From: Rhodanobacteraceae bacterium | GTDB taxonomy: Bacteria; Pseudomonadota; Gammaproteobacteria; Xanthomonadales; Rhodanobacteraceae | Reading direction: 5' to 3' | Assembly (NCBI GenBank): GCA_016790075.1 | Contig: JAEUPP010000024.1 | Span: 247,523-311,522, forward strand | Length of the DNA: 64,000 bases | Shown: piece after piece, positions 51,829 to 60,339 of the stretch | How positions within the stretch are numbered: position 1 is the stretch's first letter | Layout of the letters: each line of letters starts with the position of its first letter | The notes under the pieces: generated by a model | Database searches by the model: none | What the model saw: only the letters and a program-made list of their open reading frames with translations | What the model was told of the DNA's origin: nothing | Position numbers and translations under genes: made by a program

Positions 51829-53225
51829 TGACCACCCGACGCGATCTGCTGCAGCTCATCGGCGTCAGCAGCGCCGGCCTTCTGACCGGCGCCGTGACTC
51901 CAGCGCAGGCCCAATCTTCGCCGCCCCAGACGGCCGTGCCGTCGCGTGAGGGCAACGGCTATTTGCCCGTCCGCACGCTTAACGGATGGACGCTTCCGCA
52001 CCGCATGGTGGATGGCATCAAGGAATTCCATCTCGTGGCCGAAGAAATCGAGCACGAGTTTGCACCGGGCTGCCGCGCTCGCTGCTGGGGCTATAACGGC
52101 ACGACGCCGGGGCCGACGATTGAGGCCGTCGAAGGTGATCGTGTACGCCTGTTCGTGACCAACCGGCTGAAAGAAGCCACCTCGGTGCATTGGCACGGCA
52201 TCGACTTGCCCAACGGGTTCGATGGCGTGGCCGGTCTCAATCAGCCGCCCATCCAGCCAGGCGAGACCTTCGTCTACGAATACACGCTGCAGCAGCACGG
52301 CACTCACATGTATCACCCGCATGCCGATGAAATGACCCAGATGGCGTTCGGCATGATGGGACTCTTCATCATCCATCCGCGCGAGGGCGAGGTTGAACGC
52401 ATCGATCGCGACTACGCATTCCTGCTGCACAACTGGGCCTTGCACCCAGGCACCTACCGTCCCGACCCCAGCATCATGCAGGACTTCGACCTGTGGACGT
52501 TCAATTCCAAGGTGTTTCCGGCGATAGAACCGCTGGTGATGCGCACGGGCGAGCGGCTGCGCATCCGCGTCGGCAATTTATCGATGTGGAATCATCCCAT
52601 TCACATGCACAGCAATCCGTTCTGGGTCACGGGCTCCGACGCCGGCCGCTGGCCGCGGGCGCAATGGCGGCGCGAAGTCACGGAAATCATCGGCGTCGGG
52701 CAGATGCGTGACCTCGAATTCGTGGCGACCGAGCCCGGTGACTGGGCGCTGCACTGCCATATGGCCCATCACACGATGGGGCCGATGGGGCATGAGATCC
52801 CGAACCCCACCGGCGTCGATCAGCGCGGGGTCGAATCACGCATCCGCCAGCTGCTGCCCGGCTATATGGCGATGGGCGAGAACGGCATGGCCGAGCATGC
52901 CGAACACGTAGCCATGGGCCTCAAGGGGCCGGCGAACACGCTGCCGATGATGACAGGGCGCGGCCAGTTCGGGCCGATCGAAATGGGCGGCATGTTCACC
53001 GTGGTCAAGGTACGTGACGACCTCGCGCCGAACGACTTCCGGGACCCGGGCGACTACCGCTACCCCGCGGGCCGCGTCGCGCGGCGCGTCAGTAGCGACC
53101 CCAGCTTCGGTAGGCCCCATAGACGCGAACCCTACGGCCCCATCAAGGCTGCACCGGCAACGGAGCCCGAATCCCCGACGCCGCCGATGGATCATTCGCA
53201 ACACCACATGAATTCCGGAGGGTGA
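51828..53225 (+). CDS. Tat-exported multicopper oxidase of the copper locus
   Basis: 465 aa. The Tat signal is MTTRRDLLQLIGVSSAGLL...TPAQA, so it is exported folded, with copper inserted in the cytoplasm. Ligand motifs: SVHWHGIDLPNG, MYHPHADEMTQM, NHPIHMHSN and ALHCHMAHHTMGPMGH. These cover the type-1, type-2 and type-3 sites. The C-terminus ends MDHSQHHMNSGG. This resembles copper-resistance oxidases (CopA/CueO type) but is shorter and lacks the Met-rich insertion of CueO. Expected to oxidise Cu(I) to Cu(II) in the periplasm. Starts within the stop of the TolC-like gene. Confidence 0.9.
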   Translation: MTTRRDLLQLIGVSSAGLLTGAVTPAQAQSSPPQTAVPSREGNGYLPVRTLNGWTLPHRMVDGIKEFHLVAEEIEHEFAPGCRARCWGYNGTTPGPTIEAVEGDRVRLFVTNRLKEATSVHWHGIDLPNGFDGVAGLNQPPIQPGETFVYEYTLQQHGTHMYHPHADEMTQMAFGMMGLFIIHPREGEVERIDRDYAFLLHNWALHPGTYRPDPSIMQDFDLWTFNSKVFPAIEPLVMRTGERLRIRVGNLSMWNHPIHMHSNPFWVTGSDAGRWPRAQWRREVTEIIGVGQMRDLEFVATEPGDWALHCHMAHHTMGPMGHEIPNPTGVDQRGVESRIRQLLPGYMAMGENGMAEHAEHVAMGLKGPANTLPMMTGRGQFGPIEMGGMFTVVKVRDDLAPNDFRDPGDYRYPAGRVARRVSSDPSFGRPHRREPYGPIKAAPATEPESPTPPMDHSQHHMNSGG

Positions 53226-53228
53226 GCC

Positions 53229-53318
53229 ATGCAAGCGCTCAAGACCCTCGCCATTCTCGCAGCCGCTGTGGTTCATCGTGCGCATTCACTGGTCGCCACG
53301 TCCCTTGAGAAAACCTGA
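53229..53318 (+). CDS. Tiny ORF (29 aa) between the oxidase and DUF411 genes
   Basis: ATG at 53229 starts MQALKTLAILAAAVVHRAHS and ends after 29 residues. The first 14 residues look like the start of a signal peptide or membrane helix, GTGAGCC separates it from the oxidase stop, and it lies where related loci carry a small membrane or cytochrome gene. It may be the stump of a deleted gene, because the sequence then runs straight into the DUF411 leader. Confidence 0.35.
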   Translation: MQALKTLAILAAAVVHRAHSLVATSLEKT

Positions 53319-53328
53319 GAGATCCCTC

Positions 53329-53802
53329 ATGCCTACTACGATTCTCCGCATCGCGCTGGTTGTACTGCTGCTCCTTCCCTCAGCCGCAGCCCTCGCCGCA
53401 CCTCCGGCCGCCTCGTCCTCCTCGCCGACAGTTCTTGTCCACAAAACACCAACCTGCGGCTGCTGCGGCCGTTGGGTCGAGCGGCTGCAGCGCGACGGAT
53501 TCACCGTAATCGTCCAGGACAGCGACGATCTCTCGCCGATCAAGCGTCGCCTGGCCATACCACCGGGAATGGCTTCCTGTCATACCGCCGAGGTGGCCGG
53601 GTATTTCATTGAGGGGCATGTGCCAGTCAGCGATATTCGTCGACTGCTGCGTGAACGTCCGGCGCTCAAGGGCTTGCTGCTTCCCGGCATGCCCGCCGGT
53701 TCACCCGGCATGGAAATGCCCGACGGCCGTGTCGATACCTACACGGTACAGGCCATGGGGGAAGATGGCACGATTACCGAATTCTCGACACATGCCCCAT
53801 GA
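53329..53802 (+). CDS. DUF411 periplasmic metal-binding protein
   Basis: 157 aa with a signal peptide (TILRIALVVLLLLPSAAALAA). The DUF411 pattern is clear: VLVHKTPTCGCCGRWVERL with a CGCC metal-binding pair, then DLSPIKRRLAIPPGMASCHTAEV, YFIEGHVP and GLLLPGMPAGSPGMEMPDG. Members are found in copper and silver resistance clusters and are thought to bind metal in the periplasm. Start at 53329 is favoured over an upstream in-frame ATG at 53278 because it begins the signal peptide. Last gene of the copL operon. Confidence 0.88.
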   Translation: MPTTILRIALVVLLLLPSAAALAAPPAASSSSPTVLVHKTPTCGCCGRWVERLQRDGFTVIVQDSDDLSPIKRRLAIPPGMASCHTAEVAGYFIEGHVPVSDIRRLLRERPALKGLLLPGMPAGSPGMEMPDGRVDTYTVQAMGEDGTITEFSTHAP

Positions 53803-54105
53803 AGGCGATCGGGCCGGCACCGTTGCACGCGCCACGCCGGCCGATGCTTGAGCCTGACTTCGCGACTGTCTGCCACGCGTCCTCCTTGATTGGCCATTCG
53901 TGTGCTCGCGATATGGCCAAACACCGGATTTTTGGTTGAAACCTGCGATGCCAGTTCAATATGACCGCATCGCCTGCCCCCCGGTGCGGGAGCCACACGC
54001 CGGCCACGCTACGGGGGAAGGCAGAGGCACACTGCACAGGAATCTTCCACGCCAGCACGGCGCTGATTCAACGCTGTCCTTCCTGCTCGCTGCCTGGTTT
54101 GCGGG
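53803..54105. other. Gap, no gene recognised
   Basis: 303 bases between convergent DUF411 and AraC genes. No obvious terminator. Confidence 0.45.
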
Positions 54106-55245
54106 CTACATGGCGCACTTTTCGCTCCAATCTGCCTGCACAGCCACCCCATTTGCTGTCAGCGGCGCAGTCGTGGCAACAAGCAGCTCCTGCCGGAACG
54201 CACTGGGCGTCAACCCCGTACTCGCCTTGAATGCACGATTGAAGGGGCCTATCGAGGCGAATCCACTGTCGATGCCAATCGCCAGAATGGAGCGGGAGCG
54301 CAGTGATGCCTCGCCCAGCTGGCGTTTTGCGTGATCAATCCGATACCCGTTGATGAAACGATTGAAGTTCGCGTGTCCCAGGCCCAGCGTGATCGCGCGG
54401 CTGACCCGGTATTCCGCTGTAGCCAATGCCTCGGCCAGGTCGGCCACTTTCAGCTCCGGCTGCAGATACAGCAGCCGGTCGCGGACGCAGCTTTCAACAC
54501 GGCGAGCCAAAGCAAGATCGTCTTCATCCGGGACACGCTCCGGCCCGGCCGAGCCGGGAGCGACCTGATCGACCAGCGGGTGGCGCGCACGAAACCGTAC
54601 CGCATAGCCGGCCACCATCAGCATGACGAGCGCGCTGACCGCGTCCAGCAGCGGCCCTATCTTCATCAAGGGTGACGCGAGATCATCGGTCGGGCTGGTC
54701 CACAGCGTGCAGGCCAGCACACATCCCGCGTAGGTGCTGAGAAAAACCCGGCGCATCCGTCGCTCGTCGGCAGAGAAATCGGAGCGCCACTCGCGAAGCC
54801 CCTCCCAGAACGTCAACAACAGTACACCCGAGCCCAATAGCTGCACCCACTGGGCAATCCCGCCGCTGGCAAGGCGATACAGCGGCTCGCCGAGCAGGTC
54901 ACGCGCGGACACCAGCTGCATGAACTGCCCAAGCACGACCGGAGCCGACATCGCCGCCGCAAACAGGATGTGCGGGGAACCAAACACACGTCCGCTCCGG
55001 AACAGCGCCCGCGACACCAGCCAGAACACGTTGCAGGTTGCGCAAGCACCCACACCGACGAGGTAGCGATAGATTCCCAGTTCCTCGCCCATCACGACCC
55101 TGACGAACATCAGGCACAACGAGCCGCAAAACACTCCCCATGCCAGATGCAGGGCCGTCTTGCGCGGCGTGGCGAGCAGGACGAACAGCCAGCCCAGTCC
55201 CACTGCGACCGGGGCGAACTGAAACAGCGTTACCAGCAAATCCAT
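54106..55245 (-). CDS. Membrane-anchored AraC-family transcription regulator
   Basis: 379 aa. The first 210 residues form about seven membrane helices (FQFAPVAVGLGWLFVLLA through SALVMLMVAGYAVRF). The C-terminal 110 residues are an AraC/XylS DNA-binding domain: RRVESCVRDRLLYLQPELKV, DLAEALATAEYRVSRAITLGLG, then NRFINGYRIDHAKRQLGE and SILAIGIDSGFASIGPFNRAFK with the second helix-turn-helix. This layout is common in Xanthomonadales for sensing membrane or envelope signals; the ligand is unknown. Divergent from a DUF4386 gene, which is a likely target. Confidence 0.87.
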   Translation of the reverse strand: MDLLVTLFQFAPVAVGLGWLFVLLATPRKTALHLAWGVFCGSLCLMFVRVVMGEELGIYRYLVGVGACATCNVFWLVSRALFRSGRVFGSPHILFAAAMSAPVVLGQFMQLVSARDLLGEPLYRLASGGIAQWVQLLGSGVLLLTFWEGLREWRSDFSADERRMRRVFLSTYAGCVLACTLWTSPTDDLASPLMKIGPLLDAVSALVMLMVAGYAVRFRARHPLVDQVAPGSAGPERVPDEDDLALARRVESCVRDRLLYLQPELKVADLAEALATAEYRVSRAITLGLGHANFNRFINGYRIDHAKRQLGEASLRSRSILAIGIDSGFASIGPFNRAFKASTGLTPSAFRQELLVATTAPLTANGVAVQADWSEKCAM

Positions 55246-55568
55246 CAGCGGCCATCCGCACCCGATATCACGGCGCGGCGATGGTTGACTGGACGATACC
55301 AGCGGTCAACTCCCGGTAGTCAGGGCAGGCACGACGAAGCCCGGCAGGGTGGTTAGACGGCAACTGCCGAAAAAACTCTGGCCGATTTCCGAATCGGCGA
55401 GACGCAACACGCCTGGTCGACGACAAGTGCATCTCGCGCTGGACTTCATTGGAACCTGCCCGTCCGTGCGGAAACCACACCCGCTATCAGCACACCCGTA
55501 GACCGTCCGGTGCCGCATCAAACCCGGTTGCCCTAGACAGCGGATTACACCTTCAAAGGAATCTCGTG
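55246..55568. other. Divergent promoter region of the AraC and DUF4386 genes
   Basis: 323 bases with no gene; presumably contains both promoters. No clear sigma-70 boxes were read. Confidence 0.4.
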
Positions 55569-56204
55569 ATGAATCGTTTGCAAAAAATGGGGGGCGCTTC
55601 TGCATTGATTGAGGCGGCTCTATACGTTGCACTCTTTGTGTTCTTCGGGGCGTACTGGCAGTACCCGGCCGAGGCCAGCGTGGCCGAGAAGCTCGCCTAC
55701 CTGGCAGCGAACAAGGTCCCGCTTTACGCCGCAAACCTGTTCGGCTACGTCCTATTCGGTGTCGCGCTGGCCGTTCTCGTACTGGCCGTCCATGAGCGAT
55801 TGAAGTTGAGCAGCCTCAGGCTGAGCCGCCTGTCATCGGTGTTCGGCTTGTTGTGGGCTGGCCTGGTGATTACCGCCGGCATGATTGCCAACACAGGGTT
55901 GCTGGCCGTGGTGAAAATTGCCATCAAGGAGCCGGACCGGGCGTTTGCGACCTTTACAACGGTCAACGTCATTGTCGAGGGCATAGGCGGTGGCAACGAA
56001 GTTGTCGGCGGCCTTTGGGTGCTGCTCCTCAGCATCGCAGCACGGGGCGGCGGCCTTTCAAGGCCACTCAGCTATTTTGGAATGTTCGTCGGTTCTGCCG
56101 GTATAGCGACGGTCATCCCCGGCGAGCTCACCAGGGAAATATTCGGCATGAGTCAAATTGTCTGGTTCGTGTGGCTGGGGACCGTACTCTTGCGAGCGCG
56201 GTGA
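55569..56204 (+). CDS. DUF4386 family membrane protein
   Basis: 211 aa, AAGGA before the ATG. Six hydrophobic helices are visible: ALIEAALYVALFVFFGAYW, AANLFGYVLFGVALAVLVLAV, VFGLLWAGLVITAGMIAN, VVGGLWVLLLSIAARG, YFGMFVGSAGIATVIP and the final IVWFVWLGTVLL. The family motif includes GGNEVVGGLW. Function unknown. Divergent from a membrane-bound AraC-type regulator that probably controls it; pairs of this kind are frequent. Confidence 0.8.
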   Translation: MNRLQKMGGASALIEAALYVALFVFFGAYWQYPAEASVAEKLAYLAANKVPLYAANLFGYVLFGVALAVLVLAVHERLKLSSLRLSRLSSVFGLLWAGLVITAGMIANTGLLAVVKIAIKEPDRAFATFTTVNVIVEGIGGGNEVVGGLWVLLLSIAARGGGLSRPLSYFGMFVGSAGIATVIPGELTREIFGMSQIVWFVWLGTVLLRAR

Positions 56205-56265
56205 CGAGATGCGGGCAGCGCCCTTATCCAGGCCTGCCCGATCCGCTGGCCCGGTACGAAACGCG

Positions 56266-57051
56266 TCACCGATGCCCGAGGCTTTCGCCACCCGATTCTC
56301 CGCAGCGAAATTCCACCGTGGCGCCCAACCCGGTCAGGTGCTGCTGGGTGCTACGCAGGTGAGTGAAATAACCCTCCGCAACGCTGACATCCCGCCCTGC
56401 CACAAGGACCAGCGCCTGCTGCGGCGTCAGATTCTGCAGTTTCCGCAGCAATTGAACGACCTTCAATCGTTGCGGTCCGGGGTCAACAAGGACCAGGACA
56501 CCGTACCGCCAGCCCTGCGGATCAGGCAGCGCGTCCTGCTGCGCAAACTCCTGTGCGACGGCGAAGCGATCGCGTCTACCCTCATGTACTTCACGCCACA
56601 GCGCCTGGCTCAGGCCCGCCTCCGTCTCTATGTATCGCAGCACTGCAGCATCGTCTGCCAGATCACGCAAGACCGTAAGCATCTGCGCGAAACGATCGAT
56701 GTCCTGGGCCACCCGCTGCGCATCCCAACGACCCGCCCCATGCGGGGCGTAGTAAACGGGAAAACCTAGCCCTTGCTCGCCTGCGTCGATGAAGAACGGA
56801 TCGTCAAATCCATTGAGTGCGATTACATACCAGCCCGGCTGCCAGGCCCCCGGTGCCGCGGACACCAGACTCTCGCCGGTGAGGCCATGCCGGCGAAACC
56901 CGCTCTGCCAGGCGTCCAGCTGTCCGAGTCGCGGGTAGTGAAACGGCAGTGCCATGTCGCCCGTTACAACGGCCAATGCGATGAATCGCCGGACTGCGTC
57001 CGGCAGCCACAGCGGCTTATCGCCCGGTTCTCCGGCTTCGTCGACATTCAT
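56266..57051 (-). CDS. SMI1/KNR4-like protein with an L7/L12-type C-terminal domain
   Basis: 261 aa, no signal. Residues about 25-150 match a SMI1/KNR4 pattern: LPFHYPRLGQLDAWQSGFRR, GWYVIALNGFDDPFFIDAG and FPVYYAPHGAGRWDAQRV, a fold often used by immunity proteins of toxin systems. The last 80 residues (LVLVDPGPQRLKVVQLLRKL, NLTPQQALVLVAGR, THLRSTQQHLTGLGATVEFR) resemble the C-terminal domain of ribosomal protein L7/L12. That domain binds factors on the ribosome stalk; here it may be a protein-binding module. No partner toxin gene is visible. Convergent with the DUF4386 gene. Confidence 0.72.
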   Translation of the reverse strand: MNVDEAGEPGDKPLWLPDAVRRFIALAVVTGDMALPFHYPRLGQLDAWQSGFRRHGLTGESLVSAAPGAWQPGWYVIALNGFDDPFFIDAGEQGLGFPVYYAPHGAGRWDAQRVAQDIDRFAQMLTVLRDLADDAAVLRYIETEAGLSQALWREVHEGRRDRFAVAQEFAQQDALPDPQGWRYGVLVLVDPGPQRLKVVQLLRKLQNLTPQQALVLVAGRDVSVAEGYFTHLRSTQQHLTGLGATVEFRCGESGGESLGHR

Positions 57052-57511
57052 TCGGGTTTCTTCACGAAATCTTGGCCCGGATCATGGCGACCCCGGCCAG
57101 GCCCCGTCAAAACCCGGCATCCGCTACGCACAGCCGGCGTATTCCATGCCCCTCGCTGGCAGAGCTCCGCTGATAGTCGCTGCCTGGCCGAACCAGCTTC
57201 CGTGAACGGGCCTTTCGAGCGGATCAGGCAATCGTCAGCAATGGAGCGTGTTCCATCTGTAATGCGCCAACGATCGATGCGGCCATGGCCCGCCGTAGAA
57301 CGGGAACCCAATCCCCAATCAGGCAGCCGGTCTGTCGCCGGTTCTCGAAACAGCGGCAGTTGCTTGCCATGTCTGGTCCCGCCGGCGCGCAACCCATTGA
57401 GCGGTTGCAAGAGCGCCGGCCGTGATCAGACCCTGTCCACGCAGCGCTGCTTACGGACAGATTTGACAGTCCACTGCCGGCACCGATAACAAAGTGATGT
57501 AGCCATTGGAC
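57052..57511. other. Gap, no gene recognised
   Basis: 460 bases between the SMI1-like gene start and the end of the fucosidase gene. No gene or strong hairpin seen. Confidence 0.45.
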
Positions 57512-58915
57512 TCAGCGTGGCCTGACCTCGGGTTGCAGAACGAGCTCAACCACTGGAAGCAGCGTCGCGTCCGCGGTTGCACCAGCCAGATCGATACTCA
57601 GGCTGTCGCCGCCGTCGTGAAATTTCAGCGCGCGTCCGTCGGCCAGCAGCCGGGCTTCGGCTACCCTCAGCTGCAGTCCGGGCAGGCGCAGCGTGCCATC
57701 ACCCGGTGGCTGCCATAGATGCAGGAAGTGACGCACCGTCCCGTCCGCATCGCGGCGAGAAGTGCAGCGTATCTGTTCTGGCGGCAGCCCCTTGAGGCCA
57801 CAGGCCTGGGTGGCATAGATCGCGCGGCCATTGGCGCGCATCCAGGCACCCATTTCGCGCAGGCGTTGCGCGCTTTCGGCCGGAATGCTGCCATCTGGTT
57901 CCGGACCGATATTGAGCAGGAAATTGCCCCCTTTGCTGGCAGCGTTGCTGAGCAGGCGCAACAGCTGAGCCGTGGATTTCCAGTTCTGGTCGAAGCGGCT
58001 GTAGCCCCATGCCATTCATGGTCATGACCGATTCCCAATAGACCCCAGGGCCGAAACCCTGTTCGGGAATCTGCTGCTCGGGCGTGCCGAAATCACCGCG
58101 GTACTCGGCGCTCCTGGACATGCCAGCCATGCCGGCGCGGCCCTTGTCCACACGGTTGTTGATCAGCAGCTGCGGATAACGCGCCGTCAGACGGTCGTAG
58201 AGGCCCTTGCCGAGCTCGTGGGTCCAGGTGTCTTCCCATTCACCATCGAACCAGAGCAGATCGACTGGGCCGTAGCGCTGCAGCAATTCGTCGATCTGTC
58301 CGTTCATGTCAGCCAGATAACGTTCGAACTGGCGTTTCTGCTGCGGCGACGGATCGTCTTCCCAATCGCGCACCGGCAGATAGTCATGGTGTCCCCAGTC
58401 CATGATGGAGTAGTACCAGCCGATATGAAGCCCGCGCTCCTTTGCGGCCTTGGCCAGCTCCTGCAGGGGATCACGGTCGCTGCGTCTGCCCCACGGCGTC
58501 TGTGCGATGTTGTACTGGCCGTATCGCGAGCGGAACAGGGCAAAACCTTCGTGATGCTTGCTCGTCATGACGAAATAGCGCGCGCCGGATTCCGCGATCA
58601 GGGCGGCCCATACGTCGGCATCGAAACGCTCCGGCGCAAACCCCTGGCTCAGGCGGCGGTATTCGCTGTTGGGAATTTTGGCGCGTTCCTTGATCCATTC
58701 GGCCTCTTTGCTCGCACGGTAGTCATGCCAACCGCCCCCAACTGGCTGTAAAGGCCATAGTGAATGATGATGCCGAAGCGCGCCTCGTTGAACCAGGCGG
58801 CACGCTGTTCAAGGCTGGGCCGCGGAGAAGGCGGGGCCGCCACGGATGCAGCAGACGAGATCTGCAGGCCGAGCAGGCACAGCAGCGTGCAGCAGAACTT
58901 GGGCAACGTATTCAC
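57512..58915 (-). pseudogene. GH29 alpha-L-fucosidase, interrupted by two frameshifts
   Basis: Three frames together give a complete GH29-length protein of about 467 aa. Part 1, from a GTG at 58915 (GAGG upstream; signal NTLPKFCCTLLCLLGLQISSA), reads WFNEARFGIIIHYGLYSQLG. The frame then shifts near 58738, within a GGGGGCGG run, into GWHDYRASKEAEWI. Part 2 (about 58735-58020) has MTSKHHEGFALF, GWYYSIMDWGHHDY and VDLLWFDGEW, which contains the likely nucleophile Asp. A second shift near 58015, at ATGGGG, leads into part 3, AWGYSRFDQNWKSTAQLL, and the C-terminal beta domain. Both shifts are at G-runs, so sequencing error is a real alternative to a broken gene. Confidence 0.78.
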
Positions 58916-59303
58916 CGGAAACCTCGCTGAATGGGCGTCCGCTGCATGGGGGCGGAAAACAGACACCGTGCTGACACAGGCGGGGGGCCGCGCGAGGTTG
59001 CCACAACGTCCTGGGCCACTGCTAGCAATTGTGTTAGCAGGAAATCGGCAGATTTCCGCAGCTTTTTCCCCAGCGAGGGTTGAAGGTTCAGGGCACGAAT
59101 TGCCGAAGGCGCGGAGTCACGGCACGAAGTTGAGGCGTCAAGAAGTGGATTGGATTAGACCGTGTGGGGTCTGCTGGCCCCGCTGATCCGCGGGTTTTCC
59201 CCCTGACCCCAGCGTGCACAGGCCAGCCCCAGCACGAGGTTCGGCATAGGCGCGCCCGCTTTTCTGACAGAGACATGGTGACTGCATTGCTCCGCCGCGG
59301 CCG
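58916..59303. other. Gap, no gene recognised
   Basis: 388 bases between the fucosidase start and the 3' end of the sigma-factor gene. No supported gene or RNA. Confidence 0.45.
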
Positions 59304-59861
59304 TCACCTGAGATTCTGCTGCAACCAGTCGCGGGCGGCGTTCCAGTCGCGCTGCACGGTGCGCAGGCTCAACGCCAAGGTGTCGGCTGTCTGCTGCTCG
59401 CTCAGGCCACCAAAGTAACGGCATTCGAAAACACCGGCGGCGCGCAGATTTTCTGCGGGAAACTTGTTCAGCGCGTCATCGATTTCGACCAGTTCCGTGG
59501 CCTCCTGCGAGGCTTCGCTGTCGACAATGTCGACAGATTCGCGCCGGAGCTCGCCACCCCGTTTGGTGGCCAGCCGCTCGCGCGCATAGTCACAGGCTGC
59601 GCGGCGCATGATGCTCGAGGCAAGTGCAAAAAACTGCCGCCGGTTTTCGGCTGAGATGCCAGCCGGCCCTATAAGCCTGAGATAACACTCATGCACCAGC
59701 GACGTCGTGTTGAGCGTGCGATCGCGCGACCAGCCGGCGCCGACCGAATGCGCCAGGGTGCGCAGGTCGGCATAGACCAGCTTGATCAGGCGAGTCCAGG
59801 CCGCGTTGTCGCCCTGGCGGTACGCATCGATCAGTTGCACGAACTCCGCCTCGTCGTTCAC
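59304..59861 (-). CDS. ECF-family RNA polymerase sigma factor
   Basis: 185 aa from a GTG at 59861; an upstream ATG at 59897 is the alternative. Region 2: FVQLIDAYRQGDNAAWTRLI, LVYADLRTLAHS, then NTTSLVHECYLRLIG and RRQFFALASSIMRRAACDYA. Region 4: FECRYFGGLSEQQTADTLAL with the helix-turn-helix SLRTVQRDWNAARDWL. This is the ECF subgroup frequent in Xanthomonadales that is often found with a protein kinase gene; no kinase is within the window. Divergent from the S8 protease gene, which may be a target. Confidence 0.85.
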   Translation of the reverse strand: MNDEAEFVQLIDAYRQGDNAAWTRLIKLVYADLRTLAHSVGAGWSRDRTLNTTSLVHECYLRLIGPAGISAENRRQFFALASSIMRRAACDYARERLATKRGGELRRESVDIVDSEASQEATELVEIDDALNKFPAENLRAAGVFECRYFGGLSEQQTADTLALSLRTVQRDWNAARDWLQQNLR

Positions 59862-60339
59862 TGGGGCCCCACGCTCGCCGGCAGCACGCCCCCGCATGCA
59901 CTGCTGACGCGAGGGAACGCGGCCGACTATAGCGAATGCCCGATAAGCGCCGCCAGTAAGGCCAACGGCGGCCGGCACTTCAGAGATTGCCCGGCCAACG
60001 CGCCTGTTTACAGGCGCGGCATGAGCAGCAACTCACGCTCAGCGATGCGGCAGCCTCGCCCCGTGTCCGCTCATGCGTTGAGGCAGCATGCCCGCGCAAT
60101 CCCCCCCCCGTTACTGGCGTCCTGCTGGTGTCAGAGCCGGTGCTTGTGCGACCGCCGCCTACCCGGCAGGTTGACCAAAGCGAACGTTTGAACTTCCCGT
60201 TCTCGACGCTGGCGTACGCGTGCGCATTGGGAGTGATGCTGCTGCAGAAGTGCAAAAAAGCGCAATCACAGACGCTGGCATGTGGGAGAAATCGGCTTGA
60301 CGACACACCTTGTCCGTATCAACAGAGGAGGACAATGTG
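59862..60339. other. Divergent region between the sigma factor and the S8 protease
   Basis: 478 bases without a gene. It contains one copy of the 72-bp dispersed repeat, a perfect hairpin CGCCTG-TTTA-CAGGCG (60001-60016) and a run of nine C (60101-60109). Confidence 0.5.
60010..60081 (+). repeat. Dispersed repeat, copy 1
   Basis: The last 56 bases (60026-60081) match 62997-63052 with one mismatch; the preceding 16 bases match less well. The hairpin at 60001-60016 abuts its left side. Confidence 0.8.

Noticed and set aside
59987-60339. Plus-strand frame before the S8 gene
   Set aside because: It contains the dispersed repeat, shares its peptide with the copy at 62981, and lacks a start signal.
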